Assembly (NCBI RefSeq): GCF_024347395.1
Contig: NZ_AP025472.1
Span: 3,052,093 to 3,116,092 of the forward strand
Direction: 5' to 3'
Source: Vibrio cortegadensis
Lineage (GTDB): Bacteria; Pseudomonadota; Gammaproteobacteria; Enterobacterales; Vibrionaceae
Length of the DNA stretch: 64,000 nucleotides
Below are positions 15,345 to 24,574 of this stretch, one piece after another (positions within the stretch are counted from its first letter, which is position 1; each line of letters starts with the position of its first letter). A program made the translations under genes and the position numbers. The notes under the pieces are model-generated. The model was not told the DNA's origin, did no database searches, and saw only the letters and a program-made list of their open reading frames with translations.

Positions 15345-15917
15345 TTACTCGTTAGATTGAGTATGCTGACATTTTCGGCTAGAGCATTGATACTTAGTTC
15401 CACTCGCCAATTTTTTCTCAACCAACAATGTAAAACCACACTCTTCACAGCGACCTTTGACTGGAGGGTGGTTCACTGCAAATTTGCATTTAGGGTAATT
15501 GTCGCAAGCAAAGAACGTTTTCCCAAAACGAGATTTACGCTCGACAAGGTGTCCTCTGCCACACTCTGGACAACCATGTAGTGGCTTATCTTTTGTTGGT
15601 TGCTCCGGTTTATCGAGGGACTCAATATGGTGACACTCAGGATAACTGCTGCATCCGATAAACATCCCATAACGGCCCTGCCTTAATACCAACTCATTGG
15701 CACACTTAGGGCAAGCTACTCCAAGTTCTTTTACGATATGACCATCATTTTGATGTAATGGGCGAACATAGCTACAGCTCGGATACTGCGAGCAACCTAA
15801 AAACGGGCCATGTTTTCCGTGACGGAGTTGCAGTTCACTGCCGCATTCTGGACATGGTTCATGCTCCAACGCGTGTTCGTGAGCGGAAAATAACTGCTGA
15901 TCGATTTTACTGCTCAT
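15345..15917 (-). CDS. yrdD: Topoisomerase I C-terminal-type zinc-ribbon protein YrdD
   Basis: This 190-residue protein consists of four consecutive C4 zinc ribbons related to the DNA-binding C-terminal fingers of topoisomerase I. Each ribbon has a CPxC pair followed about 15 residues later by a GC(S/D)xYPxC pair. The fourth is looser (CEECG then CSSRKC). There is no catalytic topoisomerase domain. The role is presumably nucleic-acid binding; the precise function is unknown. It lies next to smg and dprA, as in E. coli. The plus-strand frame overlapping it is a shadow. Confidence 0.9.
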   Translation of the reverse strand: MSSKIDQQLFSAHEHALEHEPCPECGSELQLRHGKHGPFLGCSQYPSCSYVRPLHQNDGHIVKELGVACPKCANELVLRQGRYGMFIGCSSYPECHHIESLDKPEQPTKDKPLHGCPECGRGHLVERKSRFGKTFFACDNYPKCKFAVNHPPVKGRCEECGFTLLVEKKLASGTKYQCSSRKCQHTQSNE

Positions 15918-15938
15918 GGCATCTCTTGTTGGTTAGTA

Positions 15939-16415
15939 CTAGTGAAGAATACCTTGCTCTTTACTGTATAAGAGCTCTTCCATTTGGGTATATGCATTTT
16001 CATTACCCGGTACATTAAACAGCACCATTAAAATAATCCATTTCAGATCATCAAGTTCAAAATCATCCGTTTCTAACCCCATAACTCGATCAATGACCAT
16101 TTCTCGAATTTCGGTTGTGAGTACACCTACCTGTTCTAAAAACAGTAGAAAACCACGACACTCCATATCAATTCGCGCTACTTCCGATTTAGTATAGATA
16201 CGTATTGACGTTGCTGAACCTGTGGATATTGCCGAATGATTATCGCTCTCTTGAAGCGCCGCTAGTTCTTCTAGCCAATGTAATGCTTTATAAATATCTT
16301 TTTGGTGGAAACCTGCACGAGTCAGCTCATCTTCAAGTTCATCTTGATCCACTTGCAACTCTGCCTCGCTATGGATATAGGTTTCGAACAGATACATTAG
16401 TATGTCCATCATCAT
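15939..16415 (-). CDS. smg: Smg family protein (DUF494)
   Basis: This acidic protein of 158 residues belongs to the Smg/DUF494 family, which is conserved next to dprA in gammaproteobacteria. The function is unknown. The start is one of three consecutive ATG codons (16407-16415). The first is favoured because AGGAGGGG lies 6 nt before it. Only 2 bp separate it from the dprA stop, so dprA and smg are cotranscribed. No membrane segment or known catalytic motif is visible. Confidence 0.9.
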   Translation of the reverse strand: MMMDILMYLFETYIHSEAELQVDQDELEDELTRAGFHQKDIYKALHWLEELAALQESDNHSAISTGSATSIRIYTKSEVARIDMECRGFLLFLEQVGVLTTEIREMVIDRVMGLETDDFELDDLKWIILMVLFNVPGNENAYTQMEELLYSKEQGILH

Positions 16416-16417
16416 AG

Positions 16418-17518
16418 CTAGCCCCTCCTCTTTCGAATATAGCCACCGGTTACTGCAACAACATGCCCTGAGAGCTCAAGCTCCAAAAGCTGCATCATGA
16501 CCTCATGCACAGGTATATGGGTCCGCTGTGCCAAAATATCAACAGGAGTCACCTCTATTCCTACGTTAGCTAACAGAAGAGGAAATAGCAATTCTTCCTC
16601 TTCTTCCACCATGTCGAATAAATTTGGCTGATGATCTATAGACCAGTTTACCAGAGTTTCTATTTCAGAGAGAACATCTTGCGCACTTTGGACTAAACAC
16701 GCTCCCGCTTTAATTAAGCTATTTCCGCCACGACTATTGGGGTTATGGATAGAGCCCGGCATAGCAAAAACATCACGCCCTTGCTCGTTTGCGTAACGAG
16801 CCGTAATAAGAGAACCACTTTTCTCTGCCGCCTCAACGACTAAGACCCCAACAGACAAGCCACTAATAATTCGATTACGCCGTGGGAAGTTTTCAGGCCT
16901 CGGCTTGGCACTAGGACGAAATTCTGAAACTAACGCCCCTTTATCGATAATTCTTTCAGCCAACTTCCTATGGCGAGCTGGATAAATATTATCAAGACCA
17001 GAGCCAAGTACAGCCACCGTTTCACCACTTCCTTCTAACGCTCCATCATGAGCGTAACCATCGATCCCCAATGCAAGCCCGCTAGTTACGATTAAGCCTT
17101 GATTAGAAAACTCTTTCGCAAACGACTTCGCGGTTTGTCGCCCTTCCAAGCTTGCATTTCGACTGCCAACCATTGCGATTTGAGGATCCCCCAAGCAACT
17201 AGAGTTACCTTTTACAAATAATACCGGCGGATGGGAGGGGATCTCTTTTAAAAGCGGTGGGTAATGTATATCGAGAGGAGTAATAATATGATGATTTTTT
17301 TGCTGAGCCCATTTTAAGCAAGGCTCAACATCTGAAAGAGCTTTGTGTTTTAAGTACTCTATCTGTTTTGTTTTGAACCCTATTGCCTGAAGGTTTTGAG
17401 GCTTATATTGAACAATGTTAACCAGTGAATCGATACTTCTTAATCTGGATAATCTCTTTTCTCCCAAATAGGGAGTGAAGCTCAACATCAACCACGCTTC
17501 GAGTTCTTGCTCCGTCAC
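16418..17518 (-). CDS. dprA: DNA-processing protein DprA (Smf)
   Basis: DprA binds incoming single-stranded DNA during natural transformation and loads RecA onto it. The 366-residue protein has the Rossmann-like DprA core: GSRNAS, SGLALGIDGYAHDGAL, VAVLGSGLDNIYPARH and FPRRNRIISGLS. A winged-helix-like C-terminal part follows. The start codon is GTG, and GTGA (17515-17518) overlaps the stop of the LysM gene, so the two are translationally coupled. Vibrios are known for chitin-induced competence, and comM in this window fits that pathway. Confidence 0.95.
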   Translation of the reverse strand: MTEQELEAWLMLSFTPYLGEKRLSRLRSIDSLVNIVQYKPQNLQAIGFKTKQIEYLKHKALSDVEPCLKWAQQKNHHIITPLDIHYPPLLKEIPSHPPVLFVKGNSSCLGDPQIAMVGSRNASLEGRQTAKSFAKEFSNQGLIVTSGLALGIDGYAHDGALEGSGETVAVLGSGLDNIYPARHRKLAERIIDKGALVSEFRPSAKPRPENFPRRNRIISGLSVGVLVVEAAEKSGSLITARYANEQGRDVFAMPGSIHNPNSRGGNSLIKAGACLVQSAQDVLSEIETLVNWSIDHQPNLFDMVEEEEELLFPLLLANVGIEVTPVDILAQRTHIPVHEVMMQLLELELSGHVVAVTGGYIRKRRG

Positions 17519-18624
17519 GATCCTGCATCTTCACTACTGATCGCAATAGTCACTGGCTTGATTGGTGAAATAGCAGAAATTTCTCGACCAATAGGCGTAG
17601 AGCTATCTGTTATCAGCCCTAAACTAAAATATTGATAAGGACGAATAACAATCAAGCGACCAACGGTGATATCAGGCAATTGAATAGCATCACTCTTTTC
17701 GCCCTCATAACTAAACTTACCTTCTTTGCTATGTACCATCGCTCCGGGTTTAATTAACTCAAACATACTTCCTTGACGTAAATTATCTTCCGTACCTTGA
17801 TCCAGAATGATCACTTGGTTGTTTGCAGCATACTGGCTTCCCGCTATCGCTCCTAAAATATTGGCGAATGCACCTTGAGGAGCAGGTTGAGGGTGAAAGG
17901 TGGTGGATAACGTCATGGTTTCAATGCCAACTTCAGGTAACACCACATCATTAATCAATATTTCTTGTCGTTGAGAGGTCACCTGTAAACTACTAAACTC
18001 TTCATCACTGTCCACCAAAGTAGCCGCTGCCACTAAACGTAAAGATGTGATACTTACCTCTGGGCTTTCACGCTTATACTCTTCAACCTGACGGTAAATC
18101 CCCCACTCAGTATGACTGTGCTGACCATCAATAAATAAACGATCATTAGCGGTTAAAAACTTACGACCATCACTTGTTCCTAGCACCCTATGAGCATTAT
18201 CAATGAGATCTTTTTCTACCAACCGATCCGATTGAAGGTAAGGAAGCACCAACTCTTCCGCAATAGTCGGTACCGCTTTCTTTTCAATCAAGCGAACCTT
18301 AGGGCTCAGAGTGACCATAGGTTTAAGACTTAACACTGGCTGACCATCTCTCCACGTTAACGTTAACCTATCTCCTGGATAAATTAGATGTGGATTTTCA
18401 ATGTCAGGGTTTATCTGCCACAAGCGAGGCCATAACCATGGATTATCTAAATATAAAGCTGATATATCCCACAGCGTGTCACCTTTCACAACGATATAAG
18501 TTTGTGGTGCATTATCTCGAATCGTCAAAGGTGCTGGTATTGATTCACTTGCACTCGCAATATTAGAAATAGAGAACGACATTGACAGTAATGCGCCTGT
18601 AATACAGCGAAGAAATGAAGGCAT
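17515..18624 (-). CDS. LysM peptidoglycan-binding domain protein
   Basis: This is a secreted or periplasmic protein of 369 residues with an N-terminal signal peptide (hydrophobic stretch about 5-25, ending near ASASE). One LysM domain covers roughly residues 43-92 (VVKGDTLWDIS and NPHLIYPGDRLTL). The remaining 270 residues are not assigned to any enzyme I recognise. LysM domains bind the glycan strands of peptidoglycan. Proteins of this type sit upstream of dprA in many gammaproteobacteria. It overlaps dprA by 4 bp. The upstream region is shared divergently with def. Confidence 0.88.
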   Translation of the reverse strand: MPSFLRCITGALLSMSFSISNIASASESIPAPLTIRDNAPQTYIVVKGDTLWDISALYLDNPWLWPRLWQINPDIENPHLIYPGDRLTLTWRDGQPVLSLKPMVTLSPKVRLIEKKAVPTIAEELVLPYLQSDRLVEKDLIDNAHRVLGTSDGRKFLTANDRLFIDGQHSHTEWGIYRQVEEYKRESPEVSITSLRLVAAATLVDSDEEFSSLQVTSQRQEILINDVVLPEVGIETMTLSTTFHPQPAPQGAFANILGAIAGSQYAANNQVIILDQGTEDNLRQGSMFELIKPGAMVHSKEGKFSYEGEKSDAIQLPDITVGRLIVIRPYQYFSLGLITDSSTPIGREISAISPIKPVTIAISSEDAGS

Positions 18625-18764
18625 AACTCCCGCTCCTTTAGAGTAATGAGTAATAGAGAATCGAATAATTGGTCTTAGGATGCTGTCATTTGCCCTCTAA
18701 AATGTCTAGAATTGAGCCAACAAGGTTTATGCTGTTTCGGCACAGTTCAACATTTAGAGTGTAT

Positions 18765-19277
18765 ATGTCTGTATTACAAGTATTAACATTCCCGGATGAC
18801 CGCCTACGTACCGTGGCGAAACCGGTAGAGAAAGTTACCCCTGAGATCCAAAAGCTCGTCGATGACATGATTGAAACCATGTACGACGAAGAAGGTATCG
18901 GCTTAGCGGCGACGCAAGTTGATTTCCACCAACGTATTGTTGTGATTGATATTTCAGAAACTCGTGATGAACCAATGGTTCTGATCAACCCTGAAATCAC
19001 CGAAAAACGCGGAGAAGATGGCATCGAAGAAGGTTGCCTTTCGGTTCCGGGCGCAAGAGGTTTAGTTCCTCGTGCGGCTGAAGTGAGCGTAAAAGCTCTC
19101 AATCGTGATGGCGAAGAGTTCACCTTCGACGCTGATGACTTACTGGCGATTTGTGTACAACACGAATTGGACCATTTAAAAGGCAAACTGTTTGTTGATT
19201 ACCTTTCGCCTCTTAAACGCAAGCGCATCAAAGAAAAGTTAGAGAAAATTAAACGCTTTAACGAAAAACAAAAATAA
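18765..19277 (+). CDS. def: Peptide deformylase Def
   Basis: Def removes the N-formyl group from nascent proteins at the ribosome. The three diagnostic motifs are present: GIGLAATQ (44-51), EGCLSVPG (89-96, metal-ligand Cys) and HELDH (133-137, metal-ligand histidines and catalytic Glu). I chose the internal ATG at 18765, giving 170 residues, the usual length, beginning MSVLQVLTFPD. An upstream in-frame ATG at 18669 would add 32 residues unlike the family. The gene lies 16 bp before fmt, the partner formylating enzyme. Confidence 0.96.
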   Translation: MSVLQVLTFPDDRLRTVAKPVEKVTPEIQKLVDDMIETMYDEEGIGLAATQVDFHQRIVVIDISETRDEPMVLINPEITEKRGEDGIEEGCLSVPGARGLVPRAAEVSVKALNRDGEEFTFDADDLLAICVQHELDHLKGKLFVDYLSPLKRKRIKEKLEKIKRFNEKQK

Positions 19278-19293
19278 ATTAAGTGAGGTTACC

Positions 19294-20241
19294 TTGAGCC
19301 AGTCATTACGTATTGTGTTTGCAGGTACTCCGGACTTCGCCGCCCGTCATTTGGCGGCGTTGTTGTCTTCGGAGCATGAAGTTCTTGCGGTATATACCCA
19401 ACCTGACCGCCCAGCAGGTCGTGGCAAAAAGCTGACCGCAAGCCCAGTAAAAAATATCGCCCTTGAACATAATATTCCGGTATACCAACCAGAAAACTTC
19501 AAAGCCGATGAAGCAAAACAGCAGCTTGCGGAGCTCAACGCCGATCTCATGGTTGTCGTGGCTTACGGTCTACTATTGCCACAAGTTGTGCTTGATACCC
19601 CGCGTCTAGGTTGTATCAACGTGCATGGCTCAATTTTACCTCGCTGGCGTGGTGCCGCACCGATTCAACGCTCAATCTGGGCGGGTGATAAAGAAACCGG
19701 TGTGACCATCATGCAAATGGATATTGGTTTAGATACTGGTGACATGCTCAGCATTGCCACTCTACCGATTGAAACGACAGACACCAGTGCCTCTATGTAT
19801 GACAAGCTCGCGGATTTAGGTCCAGATGCACTTGTTCATTGCTTAGCGGACATCGCTTCCGGTAATGCTAAACCTGTCAAACAAGATGATGAGCTTGCCA
19901 ACTACGCGAAAAAACTTAGCAAAGAAGAAGCTAAGATTGATTGGACGATGGATGCTCAAGCCATTGAACGTTGCGTTCGAGCCTTTAATCCTTGGCCGAT
20001 GAGTCACTTCTCTGTTGCAGAAAATAGCATCAAAGTATGGCAAAGCCGTGTGGAACCTCAAACAACTGATAAACCGGCGGGAACCATACTTAAAGCCGAT
20101 AAAACGGGTATTTATGTGGCAACTGGCAGTGGTGTGCTTGTTTTAGAGCAGCTACAAGTACCGGGGAAAAAAGCCATGTCGGTACAAGACATCTTAAACT
20201 CGCGTGCTGCTTGGTTTGAAGTGGGAAGCCAACTCAACTAA
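19294..20241 (+). CDS. fmt: Methionyl-tRNA formyltransferase Fmt
   Basis: Fmt transfers a formyl group from 10-formyl-tetrahydrofolate to the initiator Met-tRNA. It has 315 residues, the normal length. The N-terminal catalytic domain has FAGTPDFAARHL and the loop SILPRWRGAAPIQRS with the active-site region around NVHGS. A C-terminal OB-like tRNA-binding domain follows. Translation starts at TTG (19294), preceded by GTGAGG; this start matches the family N-terminus. It forms the def-fmt operon. A hairpin with a T-rich tail follows (20258-20286). Confidence 0.96.
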   Translation: MSQSLRIVFAGTPDFAARHLAALLSSEHEVLAVYTQPDRPAGRGKKLTASPVKNIALEHNIPVYQPENFKADEAKQQLAELNADLMVVVAYGLLLPQVVLDTPRLGCINVHGSILPRWRGAAPIQRSIWAGDKETGVTIMQMDIGLDTGDMLSIATLPIETTDTSASMYDKLADLGPDALVHCLADIASGNAKPVKQDDELANYAKKLSKEEAKIDWTMDAQAIERCVRAFNPWPMSHFSVAENSIKVWQSRVEPQTTDKPAGTILKADKTGIYVATGSGVLVLEQLQVPGKKAMSVQDILNSRAAWFEVGSQLN

Positions 20242-20257
20242 TTCGGCAAGCAAGTTC

Positions 20258-20286
20258 GGCCAGTCGTTACTGGCCTTTATTTTTTT
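20258..20286 (+). terminator. Terminator after fmt
   Basis: A 7-bp stem (ggccagt / actggcc) with a 4-nt loop is followed by a T-rich tail (tttatttttttg). It lies in the 68-bp gap between fmt and rsmB, so it may attenuate rather than end transcription into rsmB. Confidence 0.7.
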
Positions 20287-20309
20287 GATTCAACAATCGG
20301 GTATCCATC

Positions 20310-21593
20310 ATGAATGTTCGCGCTGCAGCTGCAAATGTCCTGTTTCAAGTGGTCGATAAAGGCCATTCACTTTCACATGCTTTACCAGCAGCTCAGAAAA
20401 CGATTAAACCTCGTGACCACGCTCTTCTTCAAGAGATCTGTTACGGAGCATTACGTTATTTACCACGTTTAGAAACCATTGCGAACGAGCTGATGGATAA
20501 TTCGCTTAAAGGTAAAAAGCGAGTATTCCACCACTTAATTTTAGTGGGTATCTACCAATTAAGTTTTATGCGCATTCCTGCTCACGCTGCCGTTGGTGAA
20601 ACCGTAGAAGGAACAGTAACCCTACGAGGTCCGAGCTTACGTGGCTTAATTAATGCCGTACTTCGTAGCTATTTACGCGAACAAGACCGCTTGGACGAAC
20701 TGGCCGTTAGTCATAACGCAGGCAAATATTGCCACCCAAGCTGGATTTTAAAAATGCTTCAAGAGAGTTACCCAGAACAATGGGAATCCATCGTTGAAGC
20801 GAATAACAGTAAAGCACCAATGTGGCTACGAGTGAATCGTCAGCACCACACTCGTGATGAATACTTAGCACTGTTAAATAGCGAAAACATTGAATGCACA
20901 CCGCACCCTCAAGCGGAAGATGCATTAAAATTAACGTCTCCTTGTGATGTCACTTTACTACCAGGTTTCACTAAAGGTTGGGTATCGGTTCAAGATGCTG
21001 CGGCTCAATTATCTGTCGATTACTTAGCACCACAAGACGGTGAGTTAATTTTAGATTGCTGCGCTGCACCTGGCGGCAAAACTGCGCATATTTTAGAGCG
21101 CACAAAGAACACTGAAGTGGTTGCCATTGACTGCGATGACCGCCGTTTGGATCGCGTGTATGACAACCTACAGCGTTTACAACTGCGTGCTGATGTTATC
21201 TGCGGAGATGCTCGCTACCCTGAAGAGTGGTGGCAAGGTGATCAATTCGACCGTATTTTGTTAGATGCACCTTGTTCAGCGACTGGCGTGATCCGTCGCC
21301 ACCCTGATATTAAGTGGCTACGCAGAGCGTCTGATATTGAGGCTCTCGCACTGCTTCAAAGTGAAATCATGGATGCGATGTGGCGTGAACTTAAACCGGG
21401 CGGCACTATGGTGTACGCGACGTGTTCAATCACTCCACAAGAGAACAGCCAACAAGTAAAAGACTTCTTAGCGAGAACCGACAACGCACAACTGGTGGGT
21501 TCTGAAGTTGAAAACCCAGGACGCCAAATTCTTCCTGGTGAAGACGATATGGATGGTTTCTACTACGCCGTATTGGTTAAATCGCTCGCTTAA
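20310..21593 (+). CDS. rsmB: 16S rRNA m5C967 methyltransferase RsmB
   Basis: RsmB methylates C967 of 16S rRNA with S-adenosylmethionine. The 427-residue protein has an N-terminal NusB-like RNA-binding domain (about 1-130). A C-terminal Rossmann methyltransferase domain follows, with CCAAPGGKTAHILE (SAM site), DAPCSATGVIRRHPD and YATCSITPQEN, which hold the two conserved catalytic cysteines. The order def-fmt-rsmB-trkA is the same as in E. coli. A 68-bp gap with a hairpin separates it from fmt. Confidence 0.97.
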   Translation: MNVRAAAANVLFQVVDKGHSLSHALPAAQKTIKPRDHALLQEICYGALRYLPRLETIANELMDNSLKGKKRVFHHLILVGIYQLSFMRIPAHAAVGETVEGTVTLRGPSLRGLINAVLRSYLREQDRLDELAVSHNAGKYCHPSWILKMLQESYPEQWESIVEANNSKAPMWLRVNRQHHTRDEYLALLNSENIECTPHPQAEDALKLTSPCDVTLLPGFTKGWVSVQDAAAQLSVDYLAPQDGELILDCCAAPGGKTAHILERTKNTEVVAIDCDDRRLDRVYDNLQRLQLRADVICGDARYPEEWWQGDQFDRILLDAPCSATGVIRRHPDIKWLRRASDIEALALLQSEIMDAMWRELKPGGTMVYATCSITPQENSQQVKDFLARTDNAQLVGSEVENPGRQILPGEDDMDGFYYAVLVKSLA

Positions 21594-21730
21594 GCGTATA
21601 ACATTGATTCGAGCAGCGCTTATAACTTGAAGCACTGCTCGTATTCATTATGAATGAGCACCTTAATTGCGCAGCTTTCTGATAATAGAAAAGACCGGCG
21701 CATAACTGAGTAAAACAAGAGAAGCAAAGT

Positions 21731-23107
21731 ATGAAAATCATCATTCTTGGTGCTGGCCAAGTCGGTGGCACACTGGCAGAAAATCTCGTTGGCGAAAACA
21801 ATGACATCACCATTGTCGACCGCAATGGTGATCGCCTTCGTGAACTGCAAGATAAATATGATTTACGAGTGGTGAATGGTTACGCCAGCCACCCAACAAC
21901 TTTGCGGGAAGCCGGAGCACAAGATGCTGACATGTTGGTGGCTGTAACCAATATGGATGAAACCAACATGGCTGCGTGTCAGGTTGCCTTCTCTCTGTTT
22001 AACACACCGAACCGTATTGCCCGTATTCGCTCTCCGGAATACTTGGCAGAAAAAGAAGCGCTGTTTAAATCAGGCGCAATCCCGGTCGATCACCTTATAG
22101 CTCCAGAAGAACTCGTAACCAGTTATATTGAGCGTCTCATCCAATACCCTGGCGCCCTTCAAGTGGTGAGTTTTGCTGAACAGAAAGTCAGCTTGGTTGC
22201 GGTAAAAGCTTATTATGGTGGCCCTTTGGTGGGGAACGCTCTGTCTGCTTTACGTGGTCACATGCCTCATATTGATACTCGTGTTGCCGCGATTTTCCGT
22301 CAAGGACGTGCGATTCGACCTCAAGGAACCACCGTTATTGAAGCCGATGATGAAGTTTTCTTCGTTGCAGCAAGTAACCATATTCGTTCCGTTATGAGTG
22401 AACTTCAACGTTTAGAAAAGCCTTACCGCAGAATCATGATTGTCGGTGGTGGTAATATCGGTGCCAGTCTCGCTAAGCGTCTTGAACACAGCTACAGCGT
22501 TAAGTTGATTGAGCGCAACCATAAACGGGCTGAAAAGCTTTCTGAAGAGCTAGAGAATACGATTGTGTTCTGTGGTGATGCGGCAGACCAAGAGTTACTT
22601 ACGGAAGAAAACATCGACCAAGTTGACGTTTTCATTGCCTTAACCAACGAAGATGAGACCAACATTATGTCTGCCATGCTCGCTAAGCGCATGGGGGCGA
22701 AAAAAGTAATGGTGCTGATTCAACGTGGAGCGTACGTAGACTTGGTTCAAGGTGGCGTTATCGATGTTGCGATCTCACCCCAGCAAGCGACGATTTCCGC
22801 ACTACTTACCCACGTGCGTCGAGCCGATATTGTGAATGTATCATCACTGCGTCGCGGAGCCGCAGAAGCGATTGAAGCGATTGCCCACGGTGATGAAACC
22901 ACCTCTAAAGTTGTCGGCCGCGCCGTCGGTGATATTAAACTTCCTCCAGGTACAACCATTGGTGCCATTGTTCGTGGCGAAGAAGTGCTCATCGCTCATG
23001 ACAGAACGATGATCGAACAAGATGATCACGTCGTTATGTTCTTAGTCGATAAAAAGTATGTTGCAGATGTAGAGTCACTGTTCCAGCCGAGTCCGTTCTT
23101 CCTTTAG
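21731..23107 (+). CDS. trkA: Trk potassium uptake peripheral protein TrkA
   Basis: TrkA is the cytoplasmic NAD(H)/ATP-binding subunit that gates the TrkH potassium channel. At 458 residues it has the usual duplicated layout of two RCK units. The first Rossmann motif is LGAGQVGG (6-13) and the second is IVGGGNIGASLAKR near residue 237, each followed by a TrkA-C domain. It lies 10 bp before trkH, whereas in E. coli trkA and trkH are separate. A 137-bp gap with a stem-loop at 21611-21640 precedes it and may carry its promoter. Confidence 0.97.
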   Translation: MKIIILGAGQVGGTLAENLVGENNDITIVDRNGDRLRELQDKYDLRVVNGYASHPTTLREAGAQDADMLVAVTNMDETNMAACQVAFSLFNTPNRIARIRSPEYLAEKEALFKSGAIPVDHLIAPEELVTSYIERLIQYPGALQVVSFAEQKVSLVAVKAYYGGPLVGNALSALRGHMPHIDTRVAAIFRQGRAIRPQGTTVIEADDEVFFVAASNHIRSVMSELQRLEKPYRRIMIVGGGNIGASLAKRLEHSYSVKLIERNHKRAEKLSEELENTIVFCGDAADQELLTEENIDQVDVFIALTNEDETNIMSAMLAKRMGAKKVMVLIQRGAYVDLVQGGVIDVAISPQQATISALLTHVRRADIVNVSSLRRGAAEAIEAIAHGDETTSKVVGRAVGDIKLPPGTTIGAIVRGEEVLIAHDRTMIEQDDHVVMFLVDKKYVADVESLFQPSPFFL

Positions 23108-23117
23108 GTCACTAAAA

Positions 23118-24563
23118 ATGGTCAATCTGCGTCCGATTATTTTTGTTATAGGGTTAGTGTTATCCAAGCTAGCCCTATTTATGTATATCCCAACACTTGT
23201 CGCGTTTTTTACCGGTACGGGTGGCTTTTTAGAGTTTGGTCAATCGGTTCTGATCACCCATTTAATGGCGTTTATCTGTTTAACCATTGGTCGCACCGCA
23301 CACTTTAAATTAAGTGTTCGAGATATGTTTCTAATCACCTCTTTGGTTTGGACTATCGCCAGTGCCTTTGCTGCTCTGCCCTTCGTGTTCATCAACCACA
23401 TCAGTTTTACTGACGCTTACTTTGAAACTATGTCAGGCATTACCACCACGGGTTCCACCGTTTTAAGTGGCTTAGACAGTATGGCTCCCAGCATTTTATT
23501 GTGGCGCTCAATCCTACAATGGTTGGGAGGTATAGGGTTTATCGTAATGGCGGTTGCCGTTCTGCCAATGCTGAACGTTGGGGGGATGAAGCTATTCCAA
23601 ACGGAATCATCAGATTGGTCCGATAAAAGTAGCCCTCGCGCGAAAACTGTCGCCAAAAATATAGTTCTGGTCTACCTCGTATTGACAGTGTTGTGCCTAC
23701 TGGGTTACTTAGCAACAGGCATGAACTTGTTTGATGCGATCAATCACTCTTTTACTACCCTTTCAACCGGTGGTTATTCAACATCTGATGGCTCAATGAA
23801 TCACTTCTCAAACGGAGCTCATTGGGTTGCGACTCTATTTATGTATCTGGGTGGACTTCCTTTCTTGCTCTTTGTGACTGTGCTCAGCAAAAGAAAGCCA
23901 CAAGCTCTGTATAAAGATGCACAAGTACGAGGCTTCACTTATCTGTTCTTAGGCTCAAGCTTCATTGTCGCCGCTTGGTTAATCATTCGAGATGGCTATG
24001 CGGTTTTAGACGCGCTAAGAGTATCCATGTTTAACATTGTATCGGTCGTGACCACTACAGGTTTTGGTTTAGAGGATTTCACCGCATGGGGCGCTCTGCC
24101 TAGCGTGTTATTTGCGTTCTTAATGATGGCAGGGGCTTGTTCAGGTTCGACATCTGGGGGCATTAAAATATTCCGCTTCCAAATTGCGATGACACTCCTG
24201 AATAAGCAGATAATGAAACTGATTCACCCATCTGGTGTCTTTGTTCAACGTTATAACCAAAGGCCAGTAAATGACGATATTGTTCGTTCCGTGGTCGCTT
24301 TCGGTTTAATGTTCTTCATTACCATTATTTTTATTGCTGCAGCTCTAAGCTCTATGGGGCTCGATCCTATCACCAGTATTTCAGGCTCAATTACTGCGGT
24401 CGCGAATGTTGGCCCAGGAATGGGGTCGGTTATTGGTCCAACGGGTAACTTTTCTCCTCTCCCTGATGCTGCAAAGTGGATACTCAGCTTTGGTATGCTG
24501 ATGGGAAGACTTGAAATACTGACTATTTTAGTACTATTTTTTCCTGCCTTTTGGCGCCGTTAA
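23118..24563 (+). CDS. trkH: Trk potassium uptake channel TrkH
   Basis: TrkH is the membrane channel subunit for K+ uptake. It has 481 residues with about ten hydrophobic segments and four pore-loop repeats. The repeats are seen around GITTTGSTVL, TTLSTGGYSTSDGS, VVTTTGFGLEDF and ITAVANVGPGMG. The glycine in each pore loop is the selectivity-filter residue known for the family. It follows trkA closely, forming a trkAH unit, and runs into the DUF3157 gene 11 bp downstream. Confidence 0.97.
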   Translation: MVNLRPIIFVIGLVLSKLALFMYIPTLVAFFTGTGGFLEFGQSVLITHLMAFICLTIGRTAHFKLSVRDMFLITSLVWTIASAFAALPFVFINHISFTDAYFETMSGITTTGSTVLSGLDSMAPSILLWRSILQWLGGIGFIVMAVAVLPMLNVGGMKLFQTESSDWSDKSSPRAKTVAKNIVLVYLVLTVLCLLGYLATGMNLFDAINHSFTTLSTGGYSTSDGSMNHFSNGAHWVATLFMYLGGLPFLLFVTVLSKRKPQALYKDAQVRGFTYLFLGSSFIVAAWLIIRDGYAVLDALRVSMFNIVSVVTTTGFGLEDFTAWGALPSVLFAFLMMAGACSGSTSGGIKIFRFQIAMTLLNKQIMKLIHPSGVFVQRYNQRPVNDDIVRSVVAFGLMFFITIIFIAAALSSMGLDPITSISGSITAVANVGPGMGSVIGPTGNFSPLPDAAKWILSFGMLMGRLEILTILVLFFPAFWRR

Positions 24564-24574
24564 AGAGGTTTACA

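Noticed and set aside
15345..15670. Alternative frames overlapping yrdD on both strands
   Set aside because: The cysteine-rich yrdD frame carries four regular zinc ribbons; the others are shadows without motifs.
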